Assembly (NCBI RefSeq): GCF_028278985.1
Contig: NZ_JANQTA010000013.1
Span: 1 to 64,000, forward strand
Reading direction: 5' to 3'
Source of the DNA: Candidatus Nitrosopumilus sp.
GTDB taxonomy: Archaea > Thermoproteota > Nitrososphaeria > Nitrososphaerales > Nitrosopumilaceae
Length of the DNA: 64,000 nt
Shown here in pieces: positions 7,334 through 16,133 of this stretch; the stretch's first letter is position 1; each line of letters begins with the position of its first letter. The notes beneath the pieces were generated by a model that had not been told where the DNA came from, ran no database searches, and was given only the letters and a program-made list of their open reading frames with translations. A program made the position numbers and the translations under genes.

Positions 7334-9278
7334 TGATTTAATGCAAAGAAAACAACCATCTAAAGAATTACCTTCTAGCCAAAATATAATGGCCACCATA
7401 CTGCAAAGTATTCCTAAAGAAGCTAGTGTTACAAAAATAGAATATGAAGGACCTAGAATTGCACTTTATACAAATTCTCCACGATACTTGATGGAAAATA
7501 ATGAAACAATCTCAAATCTTGTTAATGTAATTAAAAAAAGAATTGTAGTTCGAACCGATGAATCAATTCGTAAACCTGAAGATGAAGCTAGAAAAATTTT
7601 AGCAGACTGTGTTCCAAAAGATGCAAATCTACAAGGAACAATATTTGATACAGCCACTGGTGAGGTTTCAGTTGAAGCTAAACGACCCTGGTTATTGCAA
7701 AGAGATGCAAAAGAATTCAATCACGCAGAAATAACTGAGAAAATTGGATGGAAATTAAGAGTTAGAAAGGCTACTACAGTACCTTCCAGAACAATTCAAA
7801 CCATTAATGCTACACTCAAACAAGCCTCATCTGAGCGTAGTAAGCAGCTAAAACAAGTTGGAGATGAAATTTTTAGACCTAGATTATCACAAAGAACTGA
7901 AGTTTCATTATACACTCTAGGTGGATTTGGTCAAGTCGGGCGTTCCTCATTACTTCTTTCAACTCCAGAAAGTAAGATTTTGATAGATTGTGGAATTAAT
8001 CCAGGTGCTCGTTCTCCTATGGATGCATTTCCAAGATTAGATTCTCTGAATATGACATTAGATGAAATTGATGCAGTTGTAATTGGACATGCTCATTTAG
8101 ATCACACTGGCTTTTTACCAACACTTTGTAAATACGGATACAAAGGACCAATCTATTGTACTGAACCAACTTTACCAATGATGAACTTGATTCAGTTAGA
8201 TGCAATCAAAGTAGCAGCTGCACAAGGAAGAACTCCAATTTACTCTGAACGTGATGTAAAACAAATCATGAGACAAACAATTACGTTGCCTTATGGAACT
8301 GTAACTGATATTTCACCTGACATCAAATTAGTACTTGCAAATGCTGGACACATTTTGGGTTCTGCATTATGTCATTTCCATATTGGAAATGGTGATCACA
8401 ACTTTGTTTATTCGGGAGATATCAAATTTGGAAAAAGTATTTTGTTTGAAGCAGCTAGTTGGAATTTCCCAAGAGTTGAAACATTACTAATTGAAAGTAC
8501 TTATGGTCTTAAAGAAGACATTCAGCCTAGTAGACAAGAAGTTGAATCTGCTTTTATCAATGCTGTAAACAACACATTAGCAGATGGAGGTAAAGTTTTG
8601 ATTCCAATTCCAGCTGTTGGACGTGCACAAGAATTGATGATGGTAATTGATCATTACATGAAATCTGGTGAAATGATTGAAGCACCAGTATTTACAGAAG
8701 GAATGATTTCTGAGGCATCTGCAATTCATGAATCATATCCAGAATATTTAGCCAGGGAATTAAAACAAAAGATTCTTGAAACTGATGATAATCCATTTGA
8801 TTCTGAATATTTCACGAACATTGAGCACGCAGATGCAAGAGAAGAACCAATGAGAGAAGATTCGCCATGTATTATTTTAGCCACATCAGGTATGCTTGAA
8901 GGTGGGCCTGTCTTAGAATATTTCAAAAATATTGCACCTGATAAAAAGAGCAAAGTTTTGTTTGTATCTTATCAGGTAAATGGTACTCTTGGAAGACGAG
9001 TTTTAGATGGATCTAAACAAGTTTCAATGCTTGGAAAAGAAGGAAAGGTTGAAGTTGTCACAATTAATTGTGGAGTAGAAAAATTAGATGGATTCAGTGG
9101 TCACAGTGATTACAACCAACTGATGTCTTTTGTACAACGTCTCAGACCAAAACTAAGAAGAGTCTTAGTTAATCATGGTGAACGTAAGAAATCTGAAAAT
9201 CTTGCAATGAACATTAGACGTATGCACCGAGTTCCTGCACATTATCCTCAAATTCAAGAAGCAATAAAATTATTTTAG
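7302..9278 (+). CDS. fttA: FttA/aCPSF1, KH-domain metallo-beta-lactamase ribonuclease and transcription terminator
   Basis: A 658-aa archaeal homologue of CPSF73. FttA cleaves nascent RNA and terminates transcription. About 180 N-terminal residues form the KH-like RNA-binding part. The metallo-beta-lactamase core starts near residue 205 with LGGFGQVGRSS, and the zinc motif H263-x-H265-x-D267-H268 is intact. The beta-CASP region carries the later motifs (ESTYG, IPIPAVGRAQE, ATSGMLEGGPV, FSGHSDYNQL, VNHGE). The ATG start lies inside psmB. The 3' end overlaps the convergent sepF gene by 9 bases. Confidence 0.93.
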   Translation: MSKRKLSSNFSDLMQRKQPSKELPSSQNIMATILQSIPKEASVTKIEYEGPRIALYTNSPRYLMENNETISNLVNVIKKRIVVRTDESIRKPEDEARKILADCVPKDANLQGTIFDTATGEVSVEAKRPWLLQRDAKEFNHAEITEKIGWKLRVRKATTVPSRTIQTINATLKQASSERSKQLKQVGDEIFRPRLSQRTEVSLYTLGGFGQVGRSSLLLSTPESKILIDCGINPGARSPMDAFPRLDSLNMTLDEIDAVVIGHAHLDHTGFLPTLCKYGYKGPIYCTEPTLPMMNLIQLDAIKVAAAQGRTPIYSERDVKQIMRQTITLPYGTVTDISPDIKLVLANAGHILGSALCHFHIGNGDHNFVYSGDIKFGKSILFEAASWNFPRVETLLIESTYGLKEDIQPSRQEVESAFINAVNNTLADGGKVLIPIPAVGRAQELMMVIDHYMKSGEMIEAPVFTEGMISEASAIHESYPEYLARELKQKILETDDNPFDSEYFTNIEHADAREEPMREDSPCIILATSGMLEGGPVLEYFKNIAPDKKSKVLFVSYQVNGTLGRRVLDGSKQVSMLGKEGKVEVVTINCGVEKLDGFSGHSDYNQLMSFVQRLRPKLRRVLVNHGERKKSENLAMNIRRMHRVPAHYPQIQEAIKLF

Positions 9279-9548
9279 ATCGTACTCTGGTTTCCAGATC
9301 TTTATACTAGATGGGGCTACGATGATTCTTTCTTCTCCTAATCTAGCTATGTCTGCACCAGCTGTTTTTGCAATAGAATACAATTCTTCAACCACTTTTC
9401 TGAGCTGCTCTACATCTTTTTGTGCCAGTGGTGTAACCCTGAGAATCAAAATCATATCTTTTTTGATATCCTCTTTGATTGAATGAACATCACTAACGTC
9501 TCTGATTGTAATTGCTTTCAGATATGTTGGATTTTCTTGTTTTTGCAT
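9270..9548 (-). CDS. sepF: SepF-like cell division protein (DUF552), short form
   Basis: The 92-aa product is essentially one DUF552/SepF core: YLKAITIRDVSD, then IKKDMILILRVTPL, a K-D-V-E-Q-L-R helix, and GADIARLGEERIIVAP. Archaeal SepF anchors FtsZ to the membrane through an N-terminal amphipathic helix. Here only about 7 residues precede the core and an in-frame stop lies seven codons upstream of the ATG, so no membrane helix is encoded. Since Nitrosopumilus-type cells are thought to divide with Cdv proteins, the role may differ. Confidence 0.8.
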   Translation of the reverse strand: MQKQENPTYLKAITIRDVSDVHSIKEDIKKDMILILRVTPLAQKDVEQLRKVVEELYSIAKTAGADIARLGEERIIVAPSSIKIWKPEYDLK

Positions 9549-9621
9549 TCTATTTCGAAATGCGATCTACTTCCTCAAAAACTCTTCCTTAGTTTTAACT
9601 AATTTTTTTAAAATTTCACGC

Positions 9622-10680
9622 CTAGATTCTAAACTTTAGATAATCTTCTTCTAGAGCTCTTTTGGTTGAAATTTCTTCAGAATTATTTTCTGATTTGATT
9701 AAAACTATGCCTGATTCGTTTTTTGGAGCATCAGAATATCTTAGAGTTACTGATGATGCAAAGTTAAGATGTTCTTTTGCATTTTTACCACGAATAATTG
9801 AAATTGGTCCAACGTGATCTTTTGCTTCAAGTAAAATATCTCCTGGCATTGCAATTGCTTTAATCATCTCATTTTCATCTTTATTTCTTCCAACAACAAA
9901 TTTTGTTTGTTCATCTAATCTGAAATGTCTTCCAATCTTTAACAAATCAATATCATTAATTGTAGGAGTTTTAGTATGTTCAAACAAATCTTTAGCTTTA
10001 ATTCCAAATGCGGGATCTGTTAATAGACATCCACCACCAGCATTTGGTGGATTTTCTATCCCGTATTGTTTTGCCATTTCTAACTGAGTTCTTCTTGTTC
10101 TTCCTTTAATCATTCCTAAATTTTCTCTTTTGATCAAGCCCTCTTTCTCTGGATCTGTTGGTGGTAGCAGTCCTGCTGATAGTGGTCTAACAATTTTTCC
10201 AACCAGGTTTGATTCTTTTTCAATTGTTCTAAGTGAAGGTGCATGTTGACTCATAGGTCTTTGTCCTAATACTTCTCCAGAAATAATAAACTCTGCACCA
10301 ATTTCTTCCATGTGTTTTTTTGCAGCATCAAACATCATTGAACGACAATCCACACATGGATTGAATCCTGCACCTATTCCATGTTTAGGATTTTTTAACA
10401 TCTCAATATACTCATCACCAAGATAAACTGTTTTCAAATTTACATTAAGATCATCTGCACGCTCTCTAATTTCAAAACCACAACCTCTTCCACAATCAAA
10501 ATCACAAAATGGTGTTTTTATTGCAACAGCTGATACATCAAATCCTTGTTCTTGCATCATTCTAACTGCTAACTGACTATCTAATCCGCCTGATAGCAAT
10601 GCAACAACTTTTTTCTTTTCTTTTTCTTCTGTCACAAGAAATTCCTCTGAATTTCCATATACAAACTTTGCATCATACAT
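9622..10680 (-). CDS. PP-loop ATPase, tRNA thiolation (MnmA/ThiI-like) family
   Basis: A 352-aa cytosolic protein with the PP-loop SGGLDSQLA near residues 30-38 for adenylation, as in tRNA 2-thiouridine and 4-thiouridine enzymes. A Cys-rich segment follows (FCDFDCGRGCGF) and then CVDCRSMMF. The second part has GxGGGCLLTDPAF and a C-terminal domain of about 100 aa that recalls RNA-binding NFACT-R/DUF814-type modules. It resembles proteins annotated as predicted tRNA thiouridylase subunits; the exact modified base is not deducible. Divergent from the M24 peptidase gene with only 27 bases between starts. Confidence 0.7.
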   Translation of the reverse strand: MYDAKFVYGNSEEFLVTEEKEKKKVVALLSGGLDSQLAVRMMQEQGFDVSAVAIKTPFCDFDCGRGCGFEIRERADDLNVNLKTVYLGDEYIEMLKNPKHGIGAGFNPCVDCRSMMFDAAKKHMEEIGAEFIISGEVLGQRPMSQHAPSLRTIEKESNLVGKIVRPLSAGLLPPTDPEKEGLIKRENLGMIKGRTRRTQLEMAKQYGIENPPNAGGGCLLTDPAFGIKAKDLFEHTKTPTINDIDLLKIGRHFRLDEQTKFVVGRNKDENEMIKAIAMPGDILLEAKDHVGPISIIRGKNAKEHLNFASSVTLRYSDAPKNESGIVLIKSENNSEEISTKRALEEDYLKFRI

Positions 10681-10707
10681 AAATTGAGAAAAGTCAGATG
10701 ATTTGTT

Positions 10708-11772
10708 GTGAAGCAGCGTCGAAAAAATCTTCTAAAACACGCACAAAAGATCGGTTGTGATACTCTAGTCACATTCGAGCCTGAAAATCTCTTCTATTTG
10801 ACAGGATTTTGGGGAGAAGCAATAGGGCTGTTAGAAAAAAATGGTAAAACAACCATCATTGCACCTGAACTAGAGGTAGGTAGGGCAAAAGATGAATCTG
10901 AAGATTGTGATGTAATTACTGCTGAACGTGGAATAGGATTAATCACATCTCTAATCAAAAAAATCAAGAAAAACAAAGTTTGTACTGATTGTCAGAATTA
11001 TCAAATAATGACTAGTCTGAAAAAATCAATTCCAAAAATCAAATCTTCCACTGAACCATTTTACAATGCTAGAATAATTAAAGACGAAAATGAGATCAAA
11101 ATTCTCAAAAAAGCATCAAAAATCATAGATGAAATGTTCGAATTATGTACAAAAAAGATGAAAGTAGGCCAAAAAGAATCAGAACTACAAACAATTCTAA
11201 TGACATATGCTATGGAACAAGGAATGTTTGATACTGGATACAAATCCACTTTGAATCCCTTAATTATTGCTGGAGGTCCAAATGGTGCACTTCCTCATGC
11301 ACAAGTGACTCAAAGAAAATTCAAAAAAGGAGATCTTGTAGTTACTGATCTAACTTTAAGATACAAAGGATATGTTTCAGATGCTACTAGAACATTTGCA
11401 ATAGGAAAAATTTCTACTGATGCCAATGAAGCTTATGAAATTGTTAAAGAATCACAAAAATTAGGGTTAAAATCTGTAAAACCAAACATAAATTGTAAAG
11501 ATGTTGATGCGGCTTGTCGAAAATTTATTGATGACAAAAATTTTGGTCAATACTTTATTCATTCAACAGGTCATGGAATTGGATTAGAAGTACATGAATT
11601 ACCTACTGTCTCATACAAAAGTGATACGAAATTGAAAAAAAATATGGCAATAACTGTTGAACCAGGAATTTATATCGAAAATAAATTTGGAATACGAATT
11701 GAAGATTCTCTAATTGTAAGGGATCGTGGACTTGTAATGCACAAATTTACTAAAGATTTAGTCACAATTTGA
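10708..11772 (+). CDS. M24 family metallopeptidase, Xaa-Pro aminopeptidase-like
   Basis: A cytosolic dimetal peptidase of 354 aa starting at GTG 10708. The creatinase-type N-terminal domain (about 1-120) precedes the pita-bread catalytic domain. The five metal ligands of the family are all present: Asp214, Asp225, His289, Glu318 and Glu332, in the contexts VTDLT, VSDATR, GHGIGLE, TVEPGIY and RIEDS. It likely trims X-Pro dipeptides; prolidase and Xaa-Pro aminopeptidase activities cannot be told apart from sequence alone. Converges on the next gene with a 2-base gap. Confidence 0.87.
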   Translation: MKQRRKNLLKHAQKIGCDTLVTFEPENLFYLTGFWGEAIGLLEKNGKTTIIAPELEVGRAKDESEDCDVITAERGIGLITSLIKKIKKNKVCTDCQNYQIMTSLKKSIPKIKSSTEPFYNARIIKDENEIKILKKASKIIDEMFELCTKKMKVGQKESELQTILMTYAMEQGMFDTGYKSTLNPLIIAGGPNGALPHAQVTQRKFKKGDLVVTDLTLRYKGYVSDATRTFAIGKISTDANEAYEIVKESQKLGLKSVKPNINCKDVDAACRKFIDDKNFGQYFIHSTGHGIGLEVHELPTVSYKSDTKLKKNMAITVEPGIYIENKFGIRIEDSLIVRDRGLVMHKFTKDLVTI

Positions 11773-11774
11773 GG

Positions 11775-12260
11775 CTAATCATAAAAATCTACTAAATCTA
11801 AAATGTATTTTGAATCATCATTGTTTGCATCTATTTCATTAGAGTTTACATTAACATTCCAGTCATAATTCATTTCTCCTTTATGTGACTTGAAATCAAA
11901 CATTACTTGATATTCTTCTGAATTAATTTTTGAAACGATAAGATCTACACTAGTTTTTTTATTATCATAAATTTTTTCATCAGGATATTCTTCTGCTATT
12001 TTATTTGATAATGCCTCCATAACAGTTAGTCCAGCTCCATTTGGACCATTATAGCCCATCAAGATATCAACTACTTGTTTATCTTCAGCTGAAAGTTCTG
12101 GTAATGAACCTTCTAGGTCTCCTTTGGTTAATTCAGGAACTGCAAAAATGATGAATAATCCAATTAATCCAAGATAAATGGGTGCTCTTTTTTTGAGAAA
12201 TGCCTTAAAATCATTCTTTTTTGGTTTTTCTTCCTCTTTTTTCTTTCTATCTTTTCCCAT
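11775..12260 (-). CDS. single-pass membrane protein of unknown function
   Basis: From ATG 12260 the product is 161 aa. A strongly basic N-terminus (KDRKKKEEEKPKKND) leads into one membrane helix at about residues 28-46, followed by a soluble acidic domain of about 115 aa, probably outside the cell. A start at 12305 would lie inside the upstream methyltransferase gene and adds residues without a membrane-protein pattern, so 12260 is preferred; it is still inside the 12-base overlap zone typical of this operon's close packing. Last gene of the minus-strand CoA operon. I recognise no family. Confidence 0.65.
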   Translation of the reverse strand: MGKDRKKKEEEKPKKNDFKAFLKKRAPIYLGLIGLFIIFAVPELTKGDLEGSLPELSAEDKQVVDILMGYNGPNGAGLTVMEALSNKIAEEYPDEKIYDNKKTSVDLIVSKINSEEYQVMFDFKSHKGEMNYDWNVNVNSNEIDANNDDSKYILDLVDFYD

Positions 12261-12271
12261 CTTTCTCTCAT

Positions 12272-13114
12272 CTAGTTTTTTGCAGTTAGAATTAAAACTT
12301 CCCAAGGGAAATGAATTACTCCATTTCTGTTTGTAAATGGTTTAGTATTTTCTTTTACCATGTCTCTGAGTTCCTTTCGTTGTGATCTATCTAATGTTGA
12401 TAATTTTTCTTTGATTGGTTTTGCAACATATTTTATGTAATTTGTCCAATAATCATCAAATTTTCCTGGACTGTATTTGAAAACATATTCGTGAATTGAA
12501 ATATTTGAAAATCCTGATTTTTTTACTTCATTTCTTAGAGATTTTTTTGTTCCAAATCTATCTAAATCTGGAGTTCCTCGAGGGATGTAATCTGGAATAA
12601 ATTGAGTTACTGCATCATATATTGCTCCAAAAAATGGCACATTATCCCTATGCCCATGAACAGATATGCCTAATTTTCCTGATTTTTTGAGATTTTTCTT
12701 CATATTTTTGAGAGCCTTGACTGCATTTGGAAAGAAAAACAAAGCGTATTGACAAGTAATTGCATCAAATTTTTGATTAAAAGAAAAATTTTCTGCATCA
12801 GAATTTACAAATGAAATATTTGAATTTTCTTTATTGTATTTTTTTGCAATTTTAATTGCTGTCACTGATGTGTCTGCAGCAATGACATGACCAAATTTTC
12901 CAACTTTTTGACTTAATCTTTTAGTAACTACTCCAGTTCCACATGCAACATCCAATACATTGAATCCTTTTTGAACATTAACATGTTCAACTAATTTTTT
13001 TGTACTTTGAAATGGACCATAAGTTGCAGTAGCCCATCGTTTATGATATCTAGGAGCAACTTCATTCCAAATTTTCATATTTCTTTTTTTATAATCAAAT
13101 GAATTTAATTTCAA
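12272..13114 (-). CDS. class I SAM-dependent methyltransferase, UbiE/COQ5-like
   Basis: About 280 aa. Motif I is VLDVACGTGVVTKRL, followed by VIAADTSVTAIKIAK (motif II) and FDAITCQYALFFFPNAVKAL (post I/motif III), the usual Rossmann methyltransferase order. The substrate is not deducible. The TTG start at 13114 overlaps the TGA of the upstream 59-aa gene in a TTGA arrangement; an internal ATG at residue 13 (13078) is a good alternative, as homologous enzymes usually begin near the WNEVAPRYH segment. Position after coaBC suggests co-transcription rather than a CoA role. Confidence 0.8.
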   Translation of the reverse strand: MKLNSFDYKKRNMKIWNEVAPRYHKRWATATYGPFQSTKKLVEHVNVQKGFNVLDVACGTGVVTKRLSQKVGKFGHVIAADTSVTAIKIAKKYNKENSNISFVNSDAENFSFNQKFDAITCQYALFFFPNAVKALKNMKKNLKKSGKLGISVHGHRDNVPFFGAIYDAVTQFIPDYIPRGTPDLDRFGTKKSLRNEVKKSGFSNISIHEYVFKYSPGKFDDYWTNYIKYVAKPIKEKLSTLDRSQRKELRDMVKENTKPFTNRNGVIHFPWEVLILTAKN

Positions 13115-13290
13115 TTCTCTTTCAAATCTTTTAATTCTGATTTTAATGTTCTTCCTGTTTCATGATAAAATCTATGCTCAATTTCTTTAAGTTGTTCAGA
13201 AAGTTTGAAAGTATTTGCATTTTTCTTTTTCATCTTTTGTTTTGTTTCAAAATATTGTGAAATCAATTTTTTTAAATCAGAATTTTTCAT
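13111..13290 (-). CDS. small helical protein, 59 aa, in the CoA operon
   Basis: ATG 13290 to TGA 13111 encodes a lysine- and glutamate-rich protein predicted to be almost entirely alpha-helical, with no Cys or Trp and a central QLKEIEHRFYHETGR stretch. Its ATG overlaps the coaBC stop (ATGA) and its TGA overlaps the TTG of the methyltransferase gene. Such tight coupling on both sides is strong evidence that it is translated. I do not recognise a family; coiled-coil or dimeric packing is plausible. Codon use matches its neighbours. Confidence 0.7.
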   Translation of the reverse strand: MKNSDLKKLISQYFETKQKMKKKNANTFKLSEQLKEIEHRFYHETGRTLKSELKDLKEN

Positions 13291-14546
13291 TTTAATTTAT
13301 TTTCAATCTCTTTTTTGATAAATTTCACAATTGATTCTTTTTTCTTCCAACCTGATATCTTGACATAATTTTTATCAATGATCAAAACTTTATTCATACT
13401 TGGATTTTTTTGATATTTTTTACCAATATCATTTGCAATAATCATATCTGCATCTGACTCTCTCATCTTTTTTTGAGCTGATTTTATAAGATAATTCTGA
13501 GAAATATCTGTCTCTGCTTTGAATCCAATAAGAAAAGTGTCTTTTTGATACTTTTTTACCAAATCAATGATTTTGGGTGCTTTTTTGAGCCTAATATTTA
13601 GAGAATTTTTTGTACTTTTGATTTTTGATTTAGAGAAATTTTCTGGAGTATAATCAGATGCAGCAGCTGCCATGATAACAGCATCAAATTTTTTCTTTAG
13701 TTCTTTTTTTGTTGCATCAAACATTTCTTTACTTGTCTTTACATTTGTTATCTTTGCACCTTTTGGTGGTTTTTCATTTCCTGGTCCGTAAATCATAGAA
13801 ACTTTGGCTCCTGCAGAAATTAATTCTGATGCAAGTAGAACTCCAGTTTTTCCTGTACTAACATTTGTGATAACTCTAACAGGATCTATGTATTCAATTG
13901 TAGGCCCTGCTGTTATCAGAATTTTTTTATTTTTAAGAATTGGCGATGAACCAAATTTGTTTAGAACATTTTCTAAAACATATTCAGGCTCAGGAGCTTT
14001 AGCTTTTCCTTCAATCATTTGTGGACTGACAAACTGAATCTTGTTTTTCAAAAACTCAATGTTCTTTTTTACTGCAGAATTTTCATACATTGATTCGTGC
14101 ATTGCCAAACACATCATTATTGGTATTTTTGAACCAAATCCAACTGTAAGAACAGTGGAAATTGGTGTATCATCAATACCATTTGCTAATTTTCCAAGAG
14201 TATTTGCTGTCCCTGGATAGACAATTAGTAAATTTGATTGCTTGTAATCAGCTAATTTGATGTGTTCTAATTTTCCAGTAAGTTTTGTAATGACATTATT
14301 ACCTGTTGCCCATTTGAAATAATCGGGTTGAATTAATTTTGTAACAGCACTACTTGCTACACATGTTACATCTGCTCCATGTCTCATTAACAATCTAGCT
14401 AATTCAATTGCTTTGTATGCAGCAACACTTCCTGCTACACATAGAACAATTTTCTTTCCTGATAGTTCTGTTCCATGAGATGAAACAATATCTAATGATG
14501 GATGATCATTTTTTTTGATTTTTTTCTTAGCTACCAAAGTGATCAC
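13287..14546 (-). CDS. coaBC: bifunctional phosphopantothenoylcysteine decarboxylase / phosphopantothenate-cysteine ligase
   Basis: Carries out two consecutive steps of CoA synthesis. The N-terminal flavoprotein half (CoaC, about residues 28-190) has VLCVAGSVAAYKAIELA, the TANTLGKLANGI segment and AMHESMY with the catalytic His. The C-terminal ligase half (CoaB, about 200-419) has ITAGPTIEYIDPVRVITNVS, AAAASDY and KIKS. The 419-aa length is normal for archaeal CoaBC. The ATG start overlaps panB by 20 bases. Gene order pantoate kinase, PPS, PanB, CoaBC gathers most of the archaeal route in one operon. Confidence 0.93.
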   Translation of the reverse strand: MITLVAKKKIKKNDHPSLDIVSSHGTELSGKKIVLCVAGSVAAYKAIELARLLMRHGADVTCVASSAVTKLIQPDYFKWATGNNVITKLTGKLEHIKLADYKQSNLLIVYPGTANTLGKLANGIDDTPISTVLTVGFGSKIPIMMCLAMHESMYENSAVKKNIEFLKNKIQFVSPQMIEGKAKAPEPEYVLENVLNKFGSSPILKNKKILITAGPTIEYIDPVRVITNVSTGKTGVLLASELISAGAKVSMIYGPGNEKPPKGAKITNVKTSKEMFDATKKELKKKFDAVIMAAAASDYTPENFSKSKIKSTKNSLNIRLKKAPKIIDLVKKYQKDTFLIGFKAETDISQNYLIKSAQKKMRESDADMIIANDIGKKYQKNPSMNKVLIIDKNYVKISGWKKKESIVKFIKKEIENKLK

Positions 14547-15366
14547 GTAATTTTTTCAATTCTGTCTCATCCATTGAAAACCAATTTTCTTCTGCAGGAA
14601 ATGTACCTGATGAAACATCATTTTTGTAATTCTCAAGAGACTTTACAATATCTTCAGACAAATTCATGTATCTTTTTGCAAATTTTGGCTTGATCTTATC
14701 ATACATGCCCAACAAATCATGAACAACCAATACCTGCCCGTCACATCCTACCCCTGAACCAATTCCAATAATTGGAACACTAACTGTTTCAGAAATTATT
14801 TCTGCAACTTCGTGACTTACCATCTCTATTGCAATACTAAACACACCTGCTTCTTCAAGCTCTTTTGCGTCTTGAATCAACTTCATTGCAGCCTCTTTTG
14901 TTTTTCCTTGTACTTTGTATCCTTGTGATAGCATTGTTGTTTGTGGTTGTAATCCAATATGTCCCATCACTGGAATTCCAACATCTACAATTGCACTAAT
15001 TGTTTCAGCCATAATTGATCCTCCTTCTAATTTTACTGCATCTGCTCCTGCTTTGATTAATTTGCCTGAATTGTTTATTGCATCCTCTATGCTTGCTTGA
15101 TATGACATAAATGGTAAATCAGCTACTAGTAAGGAGGATTTTCTTGCATTACTTACTGATTCAGTAAACATACACATTTGATCCATAGTTACTGGAATTG
15201 TATTTTCATATCCAAGCATTACCATTCCTGCACTATCACCAACTAGCAAAATATCAATTCCTGCTTTATCGCAAAGTGAAGCTAATGTGTAATCATAACT
15301 AGTAATTACAGAAATTTTCTTTTTTTCTTTTTTCATATTTAGAATATCTTGAACTGATTTATGCAA
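14527..15366 (-). CDS. panB: 3-methyl-2-oxobutanoate hydroxymethyltransferase
   Basis: Forms ketopantoate from 2-oxoisovalerate and methylene-tetrahydropterin. The 279-aa protein has SVITSYDYTLA, LLVGDSAGMVMLGYENT (residues about 40-56, metal and substrate loop), AGADAVKLEGG, MGHIGLQPQ with Q-G-Y-K-V-Q-G, and the C-terminal GIGSGVGCDGQVLV and HDLLG. It overlaps the upstream phosphopantoate ligase stop by 8 bases and the coaBC start by 20, so the genes must be expressed together. Ketopantoate reductase (PanE) is not seen in the window. Confidence 0.94.
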   Translation of the reverse strand: MHKSVQDILNMKKEKKKISVITSYDYTLASLCDKAGIDILLVGDSAGMVMLGYENTIPVTMDQMCMFTESVSNARKSSLLVADLPFMSYQASIEDAINNSGKLIKAGADAVKLEGGSIMAETISAIVDVGIPVMGHIGLQPQTTMLSQGYKVQGKTKEAAMKLIQDAKELEEAGVFSIAIEMVSHEVAEIISETVSVPIIGIGSGVGCDGQVLVVHDLLGMYDKIKPKFAKRYMNLSEDIVKSLENYKNDVSSGTFPAEENWFSMDETELKKLRDHFGS

Positions 15367-16123
15367 TTCTAGCTCTCCTTGTTAAATTATTTTTTATTTG
15401 AACTACATTTTCAGAAAGATTATTTTTATTATTAAAATCAGAGATGATTTTTTCTAATCTTTTTGGATTTGATTTTGACAGTTTTTTGCATTCAACAATT
15501 AACAAATCAATTGCTCTTGTGACATTATCTACAATTGTTATATTTGCAGTTTGCGAAGTTCTGGAGAGTGGATTTAGATCAAATGTGATTACAGTTTTTC
15601 TAGCATTTCTTAATGCCATTGTTCTATCACCATCTTCTAATGGAACTATAACAACATCAGCTGCAAAAATTCCATTTTTATCAACAATTCTTCTTTCTGA
15701 ATCAATTCCAACTAGTTTTGTTGATGATTTTGGATTAGTACCGAGAATTTCTTTGGCACCGTTCTTCTTTAGAATTTTAACAATAGCTTTTTTCCTGTTC
15801 TCATTTGCATAAAAGAGATTTACCTCAATCTTTGCCTTTGTCTGATTTGCCAGTTTGACTATCTGTTTTGGGCACAAAGCTGCAATGTTTCCGTTAACTG
15901 AAATTACTGGGTTTTGTGCCTGGATTATCTGAGCTGCTGCTGCCTTTATGGCTTTTTTGGCTGCTTTTCCTGTTTTTTCTCCAAGTAAATAATCAAATGC
16001 CTCGCCCCTGCCCTGAGCCAAAAGTCCTTCTTTTGCAACTAAACCGTTATCAAAACCATCAACTAGTTTTTCTCTTATTAACAGTGATTTTGCTCTTGGA
16101 TGAGATTTTGGAATAAGTGGCAT
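15359..16123 (-). CDS. 4-phosphopantoate-beta-alanine ligase (archaeal PPS, DUF137)
   Basis: Together with pantoate kinase this enzyme replaces bacterial PanC in archaea: it joins 4-phosphopantoate to beta-alanine with ATP. The 254-aa protein shows the family signature: IPKSHPRAKSL and REKLVDG at the N-terminus, QGRGEAFDYL, NGNIAALCP, VEVNLFY-like (here IEVNLFYANENRK), VPLEDGDRTMALR and FDLNPLSRTSQ. Length agrees with archaeal PPS. It starts 10 bases downstream of the pantoate kinase stop. Confidence 0.92.
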   Translation of the reverse strand: MPLIPKSHPRAKSLLIREKLVDGFDNGLVAKEGLLAQGRGEAFDYLLGEKTGKAAKKAIKAAAAQIIQAQNPVISVNGNIAALCPKQIVKLANQTKAKIEVNLFYANENRKKAIVKILKKNGAKEILGTNPKSSTKLVGIDSERRIVDKNGIFAADVVIVPLEDGDRTMALRNARKTVITFDLNPLSRTSQTANITIVDNVTRAIDLLIVECKKLSKSNPKRLEKIISDFNNKNNLSENVVQIKNNLTRRARIA

Positions 16124-16133
16124 ATGATTTCAA

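Noticed and set aside
12261-12305. Longer N-terminus for the 11775 gene
   Set aside because: It would extend the overlap with the methyltransferase gene and put a polar extension before the basic region and membrane helix.
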